Positions 26,548-35,827 of a stretch of 64,000 bases of DNA are shown here, piece by piece. Source of the DNA: 54-19 sp038210655 (lineage in GTDB: Bacteria > Chloroflexota > Chloroflexia > Chloroheliales > Chloroheliaceae); NCBI GenBank assembly GCA_038210655.1, contig JBBQWM010000002.1:62001-126000 (forward strand). The letters are read 5' to 3'. Position numbers and translations under genes: made by a program. Numbering within the stretch: the stretch's first letter is position 1; each line of letters starts with the position of its first letter. The notes under the pieces were generated by a model, which saw nothing but the letters and a program-made list of their open reading frames with translations, searched no databases and was not told the DNA's origin.

Positions 26548-27536
26548 CTTGTTGCTACCTCCATCTGTCGGGCCGGGGCCGCTACGGTTTCATTCTTGCC
26601 AACCAGTTGCATAAAAACATCTTCCAGGTTCGGGACTGCCGTTTGAAAGGTTAGTAGCGTCAGGCCGAGTTCTGTTACCAGACGGGGCAAGCGTTGGCCT
26701 GCCGCAATCACCATTTTGTCATCGACTAGCTCAATCTTGAGCCGCCCGTTATCCTGGGGTAGCACCGCTTTGACCCAATTTTCGCCCTGCAAGGCATTTG
26801 CCAGACGTTGCGCGGTTGCCAGCCCGCCATCCAGATCAACCTCAATAGCGGGTCGAGCGTAACGTTCTTTTAGCTCGTTGGTACGGCCTGCCGCGATAAG
26901 CTGTCCGGCGTTCAAAATGGCAACATATTCGCAAACCCGGTCTACGTCAGCCAGGACGTGACTTGACATAAAAACGGTGGCCTCCTGCCGAATGTTATCG
27001 AGCAAGGTCAATACGTCGCGCCGTCCAATCGGGTCAAGGGCGCTGACTGGCTCGTCCAGAAAGACCACTTTGGGCCGATTGACCAGGGCCTGAGCGATCC
27101 CCAATCTCTGGCGCATCCCGCCGCTATAGCTGCCGACTTTCTGGTTGGCAGCCTGGCTCAGTCCGACCATTTTCAAGAGTTCTTTAGCGCGTGCTTTGCG
27201 GTCGGCAGGCGACAGACCAAACAATTCACCGACAAATTCGAGCATTTCCTGCCCACGCATCCAGGTATAGAAGTTGGGCAACTCGCTCAGGTAGCCGATC
27301 TGCCGACGGGCTTCGAGCGATTTTTGGCTTACTTCGTATCCGGCGACCCAGGCTTGACCGCTAGTCGGTTTGATCTGCCCGGTCAACAATTTCATTGTGG
27401 TAGACTTGCCCGCGCCGTTTGGCCCCAAAAAGCCAAAGACGGTGTTTTCCGGCACATCCAGGTCGAGCGCGTTGACAACAGCGCGGGTTCCATAGCGGCG
27501 GGTTAGCTTTTCACAACTTATCGCGGCTTTAGTCAT
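26544..27536 (-). CDS. ABC exporter ATP-binding protein
   Basis: 330 residues from ATG 27536, preferred over 27548 because GAGG lies six bases upstream. Walker A is GPNGAGKSTTMKLL, the ABC signature is SYSGGMRQRLGIAQAL, Walker B is KVVFLDEPVSALDP and the H-loop is FMSSHVLAD. The C-terminal about 100 residues form the extension usual in YxlF/NatA-type ATPases (LPRLVTELGLTLLTFQTAVPNLEDVFMQL). It overlaps the PLDc_N gene upstream and the permease downstream. Confidence 0.93.
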   Translation of the reverse strand: MTKAAISCEKLTRRYGTRAVVNALDLDVPENTVFGFLGPNGAGKSTTMKLLTGQIKPTSGQAWVAGYEVSQKSLEARRQIGYLSELPNFYTWMRGQEMLEFVGELFGLSPADRKARAKELLKMVGLSQAANQKVGSYSGGMRQRLGIAQALVNRPKVVFLDEPVSALDPIGRRDVLTLLDNIRQEATVFMSSHVLADVDRVCEYVAILNAGQLIAAGRTNELKERYARPAIEVDLDGGLATAQRLANALQGENWVKAVLPQDNGRLKIELVDDKMVIAAGQRLPRLVTELGLTLLTFQTAVPNLEDVFMQLVGKNETVAAPARQMEVATR

Positions 27537-27750
27537 TCCCGACCTCATTTCTATCGGTACGGCCCGCTAGTAAATAGGCAATCGCGCCAATGGTCGAGCC
27601 GATCAAGATTACGATGACCCAAATCCACTTATTACCGCCCTGCACGTTGCGCGGGTCGCGGCGGATCAGGTCTACCAGAGCAAAAATTGTGAGGCCCAGG
27701 CTAATCAGGATTAACGGCGAGAGCGCTAGTAGCAATGTGGTACTGTCCAT
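27529..27750 (-). CDS. Small PLDc_N-domain membrane protein (YxlE-like)
   Basis: 73 residues with two transmembrane helices (about 5-27 and 42-62) separated by LVDLIRRDPRNVQGGNKWIW, the signature of the phospholipase D N-terminal membrane domain found alone in small proteins. It is the first gene of the operon PLDc_N, ATPase, permease, an order matching yxlE-yxlF-yxlG of Bacillus subtilis, where YxlE acts with the anti-sigma-Y complex. A sigma factor is not present nearby, so that parallel is limited to the transporter. Confidence 0.8.
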   Translation of the reverse strand: MDSTTLLLALSPLILISLGLTIFALVDLIRRDPRNVQGGNKWIWVIVILIGSTIGAIAYLLAGRTDRNEVGND

Positions 27751-28160
27751 AGTGTTTGCGGGTACTCCTTCCAGGCTTTCTTTAGTAATTGATTTGGAAG
27801 TACCCGACCTCCTTTTCTTTCTTTTTACAACTTTTTCGTTACAACTTTTGGGTTTTATTCGGAAGCTTTTTTATTCTCGCTTCTGATAATAATTATATTA
27901 TCAAAACTGGTAATAATCAATTGGTCTTTCGGCCTATTGTCATTGCACAGTCTGTTGAGCTAAGAACATACTAAGGACTATCTTGTAGACCAGCAGTGGG
28001 CATTGCAAACATTAAATCAATTTGTGGGTAGATTTGTTAATAAAACCCCTTCAACTTAATGGATTTTGTAATGTTGGTAAGTTATACTATTTGCAATAGC
28101 ACTATCGGCACAGTTTACAAACCCATTTTAACTGAGAATATAGAAAGTGAGACCCCAGGC
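27751..28160. other. Divergent AT-rich spacer
   Basis: 410 bases between the ABC operon (minus) and a lipoprotein gene (plus). It must hold both promoters. The stretch 27790-27925 is T-rich then AT-rich. TTGCACAGTCTGTTGAGCTAAG (split TTGCACAGTC TGTTGAGCTAAG, about 27944-27965) resembles the GCAAAGCAATTGAGCTAAAG edge of a repeat seen at 10517 and 24878. No gene is seen. Confidence 0.5.
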
Positions 28161-29591
28161 ATGCTATTCTGCAAAAAACTCTTTTTGACCGACATGAGAG
28201 GTAAGTTCAACCTACCTCTATCTATATTATTGCTTGCTACTCTACTAGCTTCGTTGGTGTTGACAGCGTGTGGTGAGCAAAAACCGGTTGCCTCCAACAG
28301 TCCAGGGCCAATTCTCAGTCCGGCAAGCTCTACTCCTAATTCGGTTAATAGCCCTCTTGCAACCCCCGCCCTAATTGCTACCCCGGTTTCTACTAGCACG
28401 CCCGTCCCTAGCCCTACGCCAGTACCACAGCCTAATAGCTTGCTTTTGGGTAACGAGGACGATCCGTGGGGCGAAATTACGCGCTATCAGGAGCTTCTCA
28501 ATACAGTGTTACAGGAAGTTAAGTTAAGCGCGACGACTTTGAGCGATGTGAAAAAGCTGTTCGCCGCAACCCCGAACCTCATTAAAAGCCCCGGTAGCCC
28601 AAATTTGTACTATTTGAAACTTAGCCCCCGGTTGGAGCAGCTATATAAAAGCGGTAGCGTAGATTATATAAAATCTTTGGAAGGCGGAATTCGGGGGATA
28701 GTTCGCGACCCAAGTACCGGGAAGATAGTCGGGCAGGCTTCACTGATAGGGGTTGGAGCTTCACTGACCAATCCAGCCACGGCAACCGCTTTGGTAGTAG
28801 CTCTTTTGGGTGCAATTTCATACGAGTTATTTATAGATCAAATCAATAAGCAATTTGAGTTGGTCAATAAGAAGTTGGACGACATCAAAGATTTCTTGCA
28901 GGATAAAGAGCGCAGCTTGCTTCAAGGTAATATTCGCTATATCGACGGGATCAGGAATGCCCTTAATCAGCAGAATCTGGCCCTGACCGAGATTGACCGT
29001 TATCGTAATCAGCTAGAAAATGTCGAACGCGAGATTTTGCAGAGTAACGAGCTTTTCAAGACCCAGGTCAGTAAGGCAGCCGATAAATTTAATCAGGTTG
29101 ACCTTAAAGACAAAAATTTCTTCTTTTTCCGGGATGAGGACAAGGTTCGAGAGCTTGACCGGCTTATCAATGAGTTCAAACAAAATTCCAACAGCTACCT
29201 GACCGCTTTGCTCATACGAGGTCTGGGGGCGCAACTGAGTTGTGCTTTGCCTGAAAGCCGCCAGACCGCTCTCCAACGCATTGAGGACTCCAGCAAAGAA
29301 CTGGATGGCTGGCTAGAAACCCAGCAGAAATTTTTCGATCAGGTTGATAAACGAAGCGGCGCTATGGACGGCATTTTCGCCGACTCCAAGACACCCGCTC
29401 GTTTTAAAGAGACCGCTAAAACCGGCAAGGAAACCGCTCAAAAGGCTTACGATCAAATCAAATCTAGCTTCACCGACACGATCCAAAAGGTCAAAGCTCA
29501 GACTCAATCTCCGACCCAGCCTTTGGTGTTAGTAGTCGAGTTGGACGATCAGGGCGCAGTTAAGAAAGTTAGCAAGCAAGTAACGATCTAA
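28161..29591 (+). CDS. Lipoprotein with coiled-coil domain, unknown function
   Basis: 476 residues from ATG 28161 (ATG 28194 is also possible; the frame opens at 28059). The signal peptide ends in the lipobox LVLTAC, followed by a Pro/Ser/Thr linker to about residue 95. Then come a globular stretch, one hydrophobic segment (TNPATATALVVALLGAISYEL) and a long helical, coiled-coil-rich region (about 210-460: FELVNKKLDDIKDFLQDKER, RNQLENVEREILQ). The pattern of a hydrophobic helix plus coiled coils recalls pore-forming alpha-helical proteins, but no family is recognised. Confidence 0.7.
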   Translation: MLFCKKLFLTDMRGKFNLPLSILLLATLLASLVLTACGEQKPVASNSPGPILSPASSTPNSVNSPLATPALIATPVSTSTPVPSPTPVPQPNSLLLGNEDDPWGEITRYQELLNTVLQEVKLSATTLSDVKKLFAATPNLIKSPGSPNLYYLKLSPRLEQLYKSGSVDYIKSLEGGIRGIVRDPSTGKIVGQASLIGVGASLTNPATATALVVALLGAISYELFIDQINKQFELVNKKLDDIKDFLQDKERSLLQGNIRYIDGIRNALNQQNLALTEIDRYRNQLENVEREILQSNELFKTQVSKAADKFNQVDLKDKNFFFFRDEDKVRELDRLINEFKQNSNSYLTALLIRGLGAQLSCALPESRQTALQRIEDSSKELDGWLETQQKFFDQVDKRSGAMDGIFADSKTPARFKETAKTGKETAQKAYDQIKSSFTDTIQKVKAQTQSPTQPLVLVVELDDQGAVKKVSKQVTI

Positions 29592-29740
29592 ATGTCGCAT
29601 CCATTGGCAGAACAAGGCATGAGGGATGAGGGATGAGGGATGAAGAGGGACATCCACTGGCATAGCAATGTCCAGCAACCGGGCTACGCAGTACTCAATC
29701 CCCTTTCATCCCTCATCCTTCATCCCTTATTAGATATGGC
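29592..29740. repeat. Heptad block with CATTGGCAGAACAA elements
   Basis: CCATTGGCAGAACAAGGC (29600-29617), four GGGATGA units (about 29618-29645), a second CCACTGGCATAGCAATGTCC (about 29653-29672) and inverted CATCCCT units (29709-29728). It lies between two convergent genes. Confidence 0.75.
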
Positions 29741-29756
29741 TTTGGCAGTTAATTGC

Positions 29757-30164
29757 TTACTTCTCATCCTGGCTCAATTCGATTAGCACGCCATTGCTGG
29801 CTTTGGGATGGACGAAAGCGATCTGCTTGTGGTGAGCGCCGAGGCGAGGGGCCGCATCAATCAGTTGCATGCCGCGTCCCTTCATTTCTTCAAGTGTCTC
29901 GCTCACATCGTCCACATCCAGGCAGATATGGTGAATACCCTCACCGCGCCGGGCGATAAACTTGGCGATAGGCGATTCGTCGTTGAGCGGTTCGAGCAAC
30001 TCGAAGCGGCTTTCTCCGACTGGCAGGAAAGCGACCCGTACACCCTGATCTTCCACTATTTCAAAACCCAAATTTTCGAGACCAAGTGCCTCACCATAAA
30101 AGCCCAACACCGCCTGAATATCCTTGACCGCAATTCCAATGTGGTCAATTTTTTTTACTGCCAT
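29757..30164 (-). CDS. mce: Methylmalonyl-CoA epimerase
   Basis: 135 residues, a single glyoxalase/VOC fold. Matches to the epimerase: KIDHIGIAVKDIQAVLGFY at the N-terminus, LPVGESRFELLEPL, GEGIHHICLDVDDV and HPKASNGVLIELSQ, which together hold the metal-ligand His and Glu residues. It interconverts (R)- and (S)-methylmalonyl-CoA in propionyl-CoA metabolism, which in some Chloroflexota serves the 3-hydroxypropionate bicycle. Its leader carries the shared CCCTGTTAATT...GAGGAG element (30171-30210). No mutase gene is nearby. Confidence 0.9.
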   Translation of the reverse strand: MAVKKIDHIGIAVKDIQAVLGFYGEALGLENLGFEIVEDQGVRVAFLPVGESRFELLEPLNDESPIAKFIARRGEGIHHICLDVDDVSETLEEMKGRGMQLIDAAPRLGAHHKQIAFVHPKASNGVLIELSQDEK

Positions 30165-30170
30165 CGTTTT

Positions 30171-30210
30171 CTCCTCTAAAATTAACAGGGATGTACAGGA
30201 TTAACAGGAT
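30171..30210 (-). promoter_or_regulatory. Shared leader repeat carrying the mce ribosome-binding site
   Basis: Read on the minus strand: ATCCTGTTA, ATCCTGTAC, ATCCCTGTTAATTTTA, GAGGAG, then six bases to the ATG. The last 20 bases of the element, and the spacing to the start, recur upstream of 34748 and 63663. Confidence 0.7.
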
Positions 30211-30485
30211 AAAAAGAATTACCGATCCCTGCTGAATTGGTTAATTTGATTGGCCCACCTGCGCTCTGCGTACCAAGTCTCCTCCTGAGCTAAGCCTATC
30301 GTTTTCAACTCTGAAATGTTGCCTTCCAAATTCTAACAGCATTTGAGAGGGGCGGCAAATAGATAGCAGAGCGCCTTGTAAATTATTTACAAGCAGGTCA
30401 AGATGTGTTAGCATCTAGCCGCATCGTTTTTCGAGCGGTTTTGCTATTTTCAGCCCTGGAAAACGGGCGCAAACAGGAGGAAGCA

Positions 30486-31769
30486 TTGGCTGGACACCCT
30501 GAATCATCCGGCGATTATATTGTAAAGCTGGAAAATCTTTGGAAGCGTTTTTACGTCTACGAGCAGAAGCCACGCAGTATCAAAGACCTGGCGGTGCAAC
30601 GCTTCAAACAAGTTTCGCGCCGTCAGAGCGTCTGGGCCTTGCAAGGGATTGACCTGGAAGTAGCGCGGGGCCGTACTCTGGGCGTAATCGGCAACAACGG
30701 GGCCGGTAAAAGCACCATGCTGCGGTTGTTGAGCGGTCTGGGCCGTCCTACTCGTGGTCGGGTCATCGTAAAAGGGCGGGTCTCGACCTTGCTAGAACTG
30801 GGAACTGGTTTTCACCCGGATTTTACGGGGCGCGATAATATTTATACCGGGGGCCTCGTGGCCGGACTAACCCGCCAGGAGATCGACCAGCGGTTAGAAG
30901 AAATTATCGACTTTGCCGAACTTGGGGCGGTGGTTGATGCTCCTTTGCGGACTTATTCGAGTGGGATGTTCTTGCGGTTGGCCTTCGCTACGATCATCAA
31001 TTTTGGGCCGGATTTGTTGGTGTTGGATGAAGCGTTGGCAGTCGGCGATATTCGCTTCCAAAAGAAATGTACCAACCGCTTGCTCGAAATGAAGCAGAGC
31101 GGCACGACCCTCATTATCGTTTCGCACTCGATGAACCAGGTTGAGGAGCTTTGTGACGATGTGGTCTGGATGGAGCAGGGGAAGGTCAAGCTCTATGGCG
31201 ATGCCGAAGAGGTCGTGCGCCACTACAAAGAGCGAGCTTACGCCCGCAACGATGCTGCTCCATTGCCGGGCGCGAACCGTACTTACGCTCACAGCGCCCC
31301 CGGTCAGCCCGAAGATCAACCCACTTTGCCCGAAGTCGGCGATAATCCTAAACCAGCCCTCAAGCCGGTCGAGATCGAGCGTGTTACGTTGTTCAGCGAG
31401 TTTGGGGCCGAGGTGGACGCGCTAAGTAGCGGCGACCCACTGACCGTCAAGCTGGATTATGTGGCTCATCAAAAGGTGGCCTATCCAATCTTCTTGATCG
31501 GTATTTTCCGGGAAGACGGCGTGAAGTGTTATGAAGCCAACACCGAAGCCGACCGGGTTTTTGTCGAGACGGTTCAAGGGTCGGGTTCGATTACGTTGAC
31601 CTTTCGCGAACTGGCCCTTATGAGCGGTAGATATATTATTCACGCCGGGATTTACGAGCGCAACTGGAACCAGACTTACGATTATCAATTCTCAGTATTG
31701 TCTTTTCACGTCCTGGGTGATACTCCCGGAACGGGCGTTTTTCAGCCGCCTCATATCTGGCAAGCCTGA
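30486..31769 (+). CDS. Wzt-type polysaccharide/teichoic-acid exporter ATP-binding protein
   Basis: 427 residues from TTG 30486, chosen because AGGAGG lies five bases upstream (the frame itself opens at 30405). The N-terminal ATPase has the long MXXXYXXXXPRSIKDL-like lead (FYVYEQKPRSIKDLAVQRF), Walker A GNNGAGKSTMLRLLSG, signature YSSGMFLRLAFA and Walker B LLVLDEALAVGD. A C-terminal beta-sandwich (about 290-425) resembles the Wzt substrate-binding domain that recognises the glycan end. The partner permease (Wzm/TagG) is not in this window. Confidence 0.88.
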   Translation: MAGHPESSGDYIVKLENLWKRFYVYEQKPRSIKDLAVQRFKQVSRRQSVWALQGIDLEVARGRTLGVIGNNGAGKSTMLRLLSGLGRPTRGRVIVKGRVSTLLELGTGFHPDFTGRDNIYTGGLVAGLTRQEIDQRLEEIIDFAELGAVVDAPLRTYSSGMFLRLAFATIINFGPDLLVLDEALAVGDIRFQKKCTNRLLEMKQSGTTLIIVSHSMNQVEELCDDVVWMEQGKVKLYGDAEEVVRHYKERAYARNDAAPLPGANRTYAHSAPGQPEDQPTLPEVGDNPKPALKPVEIERVTLFSEFGAEVDALSSGDPLTVKLDYVAHQKVAYPIFLIGIFREDGVKCYEANTEADRVFVETVQGSGSITLTFRELALMSGRYIIHAGIYERNWNQTYDYQFSVLSFHVLGDTPGTGVFQPPHIWQA

Positions 31770-31834
31770 AACGATTTACGCAGTTTTTATTTTTCAAGTC
31801 AAACTAGCTTTTGTGGTTGAAATAACGGATTATA

Positions 31835-33121
31835 ATGAGTGCTTCACCCGAACCCTCTTCTCGCGGTTGGTTTAGCGGGCTGACCCGCAACGTGTTTGTA
31901 CTCGGTGCAGTTAGCCTATTTACTGACATCAGCAGTGAAATGATCGTCCCGGTACGCATTTTGTTTTTGATCGGAGTACTGCATACTCCGCTTGCGATAG
32001 CCGGGCTGATCGAAGGCGTGGCCGAAAGTACCGCCAGTTTGGTCAAGATATTTTCGGGTCGTCTGGCCGACCGAGTAGCGCGACGCAAGCCTCTGATAGT
32101 GGCGGGCTACAGTTTGTCGAACCTTTTCAGACCGTTGCTAGGGTTGGTTAGCAGTTGGTCGATGGCGCTGGGGCTGATTTTTGTGGATCGGGTCGGTAAA
32201 GGGGTGCGAGGTAGCCCCCGTGATGCATTGCTGGCGGACTCGACCTCGGCGGCCTATCGGGGTAAAGCTTTTGGGTTTCATCGCTCGATGGACACGTTGG
32301 GCGCGGCTATCGGCCCGCTTCTGACTTTTGCTATTTTGGCCCTTAGCAATAACAATCTAAGGCTGGTATTTATCTGCACGGCTGTACCCGGTGTTTTGAG
32401 CATCTTGATCCTACTTTTCTTTTTGCGCGAGCCAAAGCAAAATCGGGCCGTTATTAAACCGCCCGCGCCAGCCAGCCAGCCAACCGCCTCGGTAAAAAAC
32501 TCACGCTGGCAAGAGATAACAAGTCTGGGGCCGCGCTTTTGGATGTTTACGACCATTGCGACGGTTTTTGCGCTGGGGAATGCTTCGGACGCTTTTATCT
32601 TTTTGCGTACCGAGGGGCTGGAAAATGCCCTGGAAGCCGTCCCCTTGATCTATTTTGGTTATAATATAGTTTATGCGCTACTGGCAACTCCGTTAGGGGT
32701 ATTGAGCGACCGGTGGGGTCGTCTGCCAGTGTTGCTGGCGGGTTATCTGGCTTTTGGGCTGGTCTATCTGGGGTGGGCCAGAGCCAGCCAAAGTTGGCAG
32801 CCCTGGGTTCTTTTTCTGCTTTATGGGGTCTATGCCGCCGCGACCGAGGGAGTGAGCAAAGCCTTTATAGCCGATTTAATTCCCAAAGAGCGGCGCGGTA
32901 CGGCCCTGGGCTGGTTCAACGGGCTAACCGGTCTGGCGGCGCTTCCGGCTAACTTACTGGCGGGCTGGTTGTGGGCTAATTTCGGGCCGGGTGCGCCTTT
33001 TGTGATTGGGGCCAGCCTGGCTTTTATGGCGGCGGCTCTTATGCAGGTCTGGTCGCCCTGGCTGCTCGGTAAACGAAAGTTCGTTCAGGAAAAGGTTATA
33101 GCCTCTGATGCTGAGCGCTAG
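31835..33121 (+). CDS. MFS transporter
   Basis: 428 residues, 12 predicted helices. The first half carries LFTDISSEMIVPVRILFL and VADRVARRKPLIVAGYSLSN; the second half carries LGVLSDRWGRLPVLLAGYL, the duplicated MFS loop motif (D/G-R-x-G-R-[KR]). RVGKGVRGSPRDALLADST with KAFGFHRSMDTLGAAIGPLL is characteristic of a subgroup of Chloroflexota/Cyanobacteria MFS proteins of unknown substrate. It overlaps the next gene by 14 bases. Confidence 0.88.
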   Translation: MSASPEPSSRGWFSGLTRNVFVLGAVSLFTDISSEMIVPVRILFLIGVLHTPLAIAGLIEGVAESTASLVKIFSGRLADRVARRKPLIVAGYSLSNLFRPLLGLVSSWSMALGLIFVDRVGKGVRGSPRDALLADSTSAAYRGKAFGFHRSMDTLGAAIGPLLTFAILALSNNNLRLVFICTAVPGVLSILILLFFLREPKQNRAVIKPPAPASQPTASVKNSRWQEITSLGPRFWMFTTIATVFALGNASDAFIFLRTEGLENALEAVPLIYFGYNIVYALLATPLGVLSDRWGRLPVLLAGYLAFGLVYLGWARASQSWQPWVLFLLYGVYAAATEGVSKAFIADLIPKERRGTALGWFNGLTGLAALPANLLAGWLWANFGPGAPFVIGASLAFMAAALMQVWSPWLLGKRKFVQEKVIASDAER

Positions 33122-34502
33122 TCGAACCCAAAATCCTAAAAGACTGGCCTTGCTCAATAAGCTGGGCGGCTTGGTATTGGGTGGGCTGACGCTCGGTCTG
33201 GCTTTGTTGCATCCCCCCTTTTGGAACTGGCAACCGATAGGCGGACGGACTACCATCGTAGTGGCAGCCCTGACTTTACTTTATTTGTTTGGGCCGGGCC
33301 GGTTGCGGATAGGCAGTTTGATCGGGCTTTGGCTAATCTTAGCGGCCTGCCTGCTTACCCCGCCCGGCGAACTTGGAACGGCCCAGGAAGCGATCTTAGC
33401 GCCGCGTCTGTTGTTGCTTTTAGTCGCCCTTTTTGGCTGGATATGGGTTATAGCGCTAAATCCCTGGGTGAAGCAGGGTTTGCTGGCTCTTTTGGTTCCA
33501 CCGATAGTCTTGTGTATTTTCGTATGGGCGGTAGGTTCTAAGACCTCGAACGATTTTCAGCCTTATCAAGTGGCGGTAGACGGGCAAGGTCGTTTGCTAG
33601 TAACTGATTATGATGCCGCCATGATTCGGGTGTTTTCGCCAGATGGCAATCTGACCGACAAACTGCGAACTAACGATAACCTTATTAGCGGCGTGACCGG
33701 CTTTCTTCCTGCTGGGCCGTCCGAACTTGGGCAATTGGGCCAGAATGCTACTCCACCTTCTACCGAGTTCAAAAGCTGTGGTCTGGCAACCGACCGCCAG
33801 GGCTATTTTTACTTGCTGGCAAAGCGGCCCCGCCAGCTTTTACGCTTGGATAGTACGAGCGGGCAGGTCGTCAATCGGTGGAATTTGCCGCCGGATTACG
33901 TTCCGGCAGTGGGCTGTCTGGCGGTCGATCAGCGTTATATCTACTTGGGAGATCAGACCGGCACAGGTCGGGTGCAAGCTTTGAACCCCCAAAATGGCGA
34001 AGTAGTCACAAAGTGGATTTTGCCGAACTTCCCGACTGACCTAACCTCCGATGGCAACGGGGCAGTTTATGCCTTAATCCGAGGGAAAAAAGTTTGCCGG
34101 ATACAAATTGAAAAAGAGGGGTCACCCGCTTGCTGGGCTTTGCCAGAACCGCGCAACCTCGGCTTTGAGCCTTATGGCGGGCTGGCGGCTACCCGCGACG
34201 AAATATTTGTGGGGGATGTCAGCACTTCGCAGGTCTGGATTTTCACGCCTGCCGGGAAATTTAGGGGGACGCTCGGTGGGCCGGGCCGCTCGCCCGGTCA
34301 GTTGTTTATACCGCTAGGGTTGGCCCTGGATGGGTCGGGGAATCTGGTTGTATCGGATGCCGGACACCGCATCGTCCAACGCTACAGCCTGGCAAATCGG
34401 CAGCTAAACGGGCAGTGGCGGGCCATCGAAGATGAAAAAGAGAGCGGTAAGCAACTTCAACCCAACCAAGAGCGCGAGTTTGGCGACGGAGAATTTGGTT
34501 AA
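33108..34502 (+). CDS. Membrane-anchored NHL-repeat beta-propeller protein
   Basis: 464 residues. The first about 140 hold four to five membrane helices. The remainder is an NHL-type beta-propeller, with blades such as QPYQVAVDGQGRLLVTDYDAAMIRVFSPDG and IPLGLALDGSGNLVVSDAGHRIVQRYS (given here only in part: VSDAGHRIVQRYS). It would lie on the outside of the membrane. It overlaps the end of the MFS gene, so the two are translationally coupled, which suggests they act together. The partner or ligand of the propeller is unknown. Confidence 0.82.
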   Translation: MLSASRTQNPKRLALLNKLGGLVLGGLTLGLALLHPPFWNWQPIGGRTTIVVAALTLLYLFGPGRLRIGSLIGLWLILAACLLTPPGELGTAQEAILAPRLLLLLVALFGWIWVIALNPWVKQGLLALLVPPIVLCIFVWAVGSKTSNDFQPYQVAVDGQGRLLVTDYDAAMIRVFSPDGNLTDKLRTNDNLISGVTGFLPAGPSELGQLGQNATPPSTEFKSCGLATDRQGYFYLLAKRPRQLLRLDSTSGQVVNRWNLPPDYVPAVGCLAVDQRYIYLGDQTGTGRVQALNPQNGEVVTKWILPNFPTDLTSDGNGAVYALIRGKKVCRIQIEKEGSPACWALPEPRNLGFEPYGGLAATRDEIFVGDVSTSQVWIFTPAGKFRGTLGGPGRSPGQLFIPLGLALDGSGNLVVSDAGHRIVQRYSLANRQLNGQWRAIEDEKESGKQLQPNQEREFGDGEFG

Positions 34503-34585
34503 CTGGTTGAAACCAGTGATCGGCTATGTTAAGCTGCTTTTGTCCATAGAGCGTAACTTTAGAATTAGATTTGAGAGATAAATAT

Positions 34586-34625
34586 CAGGTGTCGGGTGTT
34601 AGGTGTCAGGTGTCAGGTGTCAGGC
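34586..34625. repeat. GTCAGGT heptad run
   Basis: ATCAGGT, GTCGGGT, GTTAGGT, GTCAGGT, GTCAGGT, GTCAGGC: five to six units of period 7 in the spacer ahead of the ABC binding protein. The same unit recurs at 48775 and in inverse at 48957. Confidence 0.8.
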
Positions 34626-34701
34626 TAAGAACCGCCCCTACCGTTAACCGATTGGGATCGACTTTTAGTTAGTTCGTCAAGGATAGGGAGAACTATATTT
34701 C

Positions 34702-34741
34702 ATCCTGTATATCCTGTATATCCCTGTTAATTTTCGAGGAG
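34702..34741 (+). promoter_or_regulatory. Shared leader repeat carrying the binding-protein gene's ribosome-binding site
   Basis: ATCCTGTAT, ATCCTGTAT, ATCCCTGTTAATTTTC, GAGGAG, then six bases to the ATG at 34748. It matches the mce and argJ leaders in sequence and spacing. Confidence 0.7.
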
Positions 34742-34747
34742 TTAAAC

Positions 34748-35827
34748 ATGCGTAGACTTTTCCCAGCTGTTTTCTTGATCCTGGCTTTGCTGTTGGCGGC
34801 GTGTGGGTCGGAAACCCCTACCACTGTCACCACAACGGCAACCAGCGCTACAACCGCCCCTAATCCGACTGCGGCAACCGGGGCGACTACCGCCGCCAGT
34901 TCGGGCAATTTGACCAAAGTTACCGTCGCGCTCGGTTTTGTGCCAAGTGTCGGGTTTGCGCCATTTTATATGGCCCAGGACAAAGGTTATTATGCCGCCG
35001 AAGGTCTGGAAGTAGACCTGAAATACGGACAGATCGATAATTTATTGCAACAACTGGCTGATACTAAGATCGAATTTGGTTCGCTCAGTGGCGATCAGGT
35101 TGTGCCGGCCCGTGCCAAAGATATAACAGTTACATACGTAATGGGCGTTTATCAAAAATCGCCAGTTGGGGCTGTTGCGATCCAGGGCAACGGTACTCCC
35201 TTGAAGACTCCCGCAGACTTGAAAGGCAAGACTATCGGCGTGTCGCAATTAGCCGGTACAACCTATTTTGGTCTCCAGGCGCTGCTCCAGGCCGCCAAAT
35301 TAACCGAAAATGATGTTAAGGTCGTGGCGGTTGGTTTTACCGAAGTCGAAGCCTTGACGACCAAAAAGGTAGATGCAGCCATGACCTTTTTGCCAAACGA
35401 GTCGGTTCAGATGGATGCGCTGGGGATCAAGACTGAGGCGTTGACCGTATCGGATTATGTGAAACTGGTTCCGGGCGGCATCGCGGTCGGTGATAAGCTG
35501 ATTAAAGAGCGGCCTGAGCTAGTTCAAAAGTTTGTCAATGCGACGGTACGCGGAATGAAGGATACTTTAGCCAACCCGGAAGCGGCCCTTAACGGTACCT
35601 TGAAGCGTATCCCAGAACTCAGCCCGGATAAAATTCCGGCCCAACGCAAGGTGCTGGATGCCACGCTGCTTTATATGCAGCCGTTACCAGGTCACGTTCA
35701 GGGTTGGACTGACCCGGCGGATTGGAAAACTACCGCCGAGTTTTTGACTACGATCAAGCAGGTCGATAAAGCGGTTGACCCCGCCAGTGCCTTTACCAAC
35801 AGGTTTGTAGATGCGGTCAAGCCTTAA
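34748..35827 (+). CDS. ABC transporter substrate-binding lipoprotein (NMT1/SsuA-like)
   Basis: 359 residues. The signal peptide ends in LLLAACGSETPTT, a lipobox. After a Thr/Ala linker the NMT1/THI5-like binding domain runs from about 58: VTVALGFVPSVGFAPFYMAQ, DKGYYAAEGLEVDL, LKGKTIGVSQLAGTTYFGL and EVEALTTKKVDAAMTFLPNE. Relatives bind taurine, aliphatic sulfonates, nitrate or the thiamine pyrimidine precursor; the sequence does not settle which. It overlaps the permease gene by 17 bases. Confidence 0.88.
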   Translation: MRRLFPAVFLILALLLAACGSETPTTVTTTATSATTAPNPTAATGATTAASSGNLTKVTVALGFVPSVGFAPFYMAQDKGYYAAEGLEVDLKYGQIDNLLQQLADTKIEFGSLSGDQVVPARAKDITVTYVMGVYQKSPVGAVAIQGNGTPLKTPADLKGKTIGVSQLAGTTYFGLQALLQAAKLTENDVKVVAVGFTEVEALTTKKVDAAMTFLPNESVQMDALGIKTEALTVSDYVKLVPGGIAVGDKLIKERPELVQKFVNATVRGMKDTLANPEAALNGTLKRIPELSPDKIPAQRKVLDATLLYMQPLPGHVQGWTDPADWKTTAEFLTTIKQVDKAVDPASAFTNRFVDAVKP

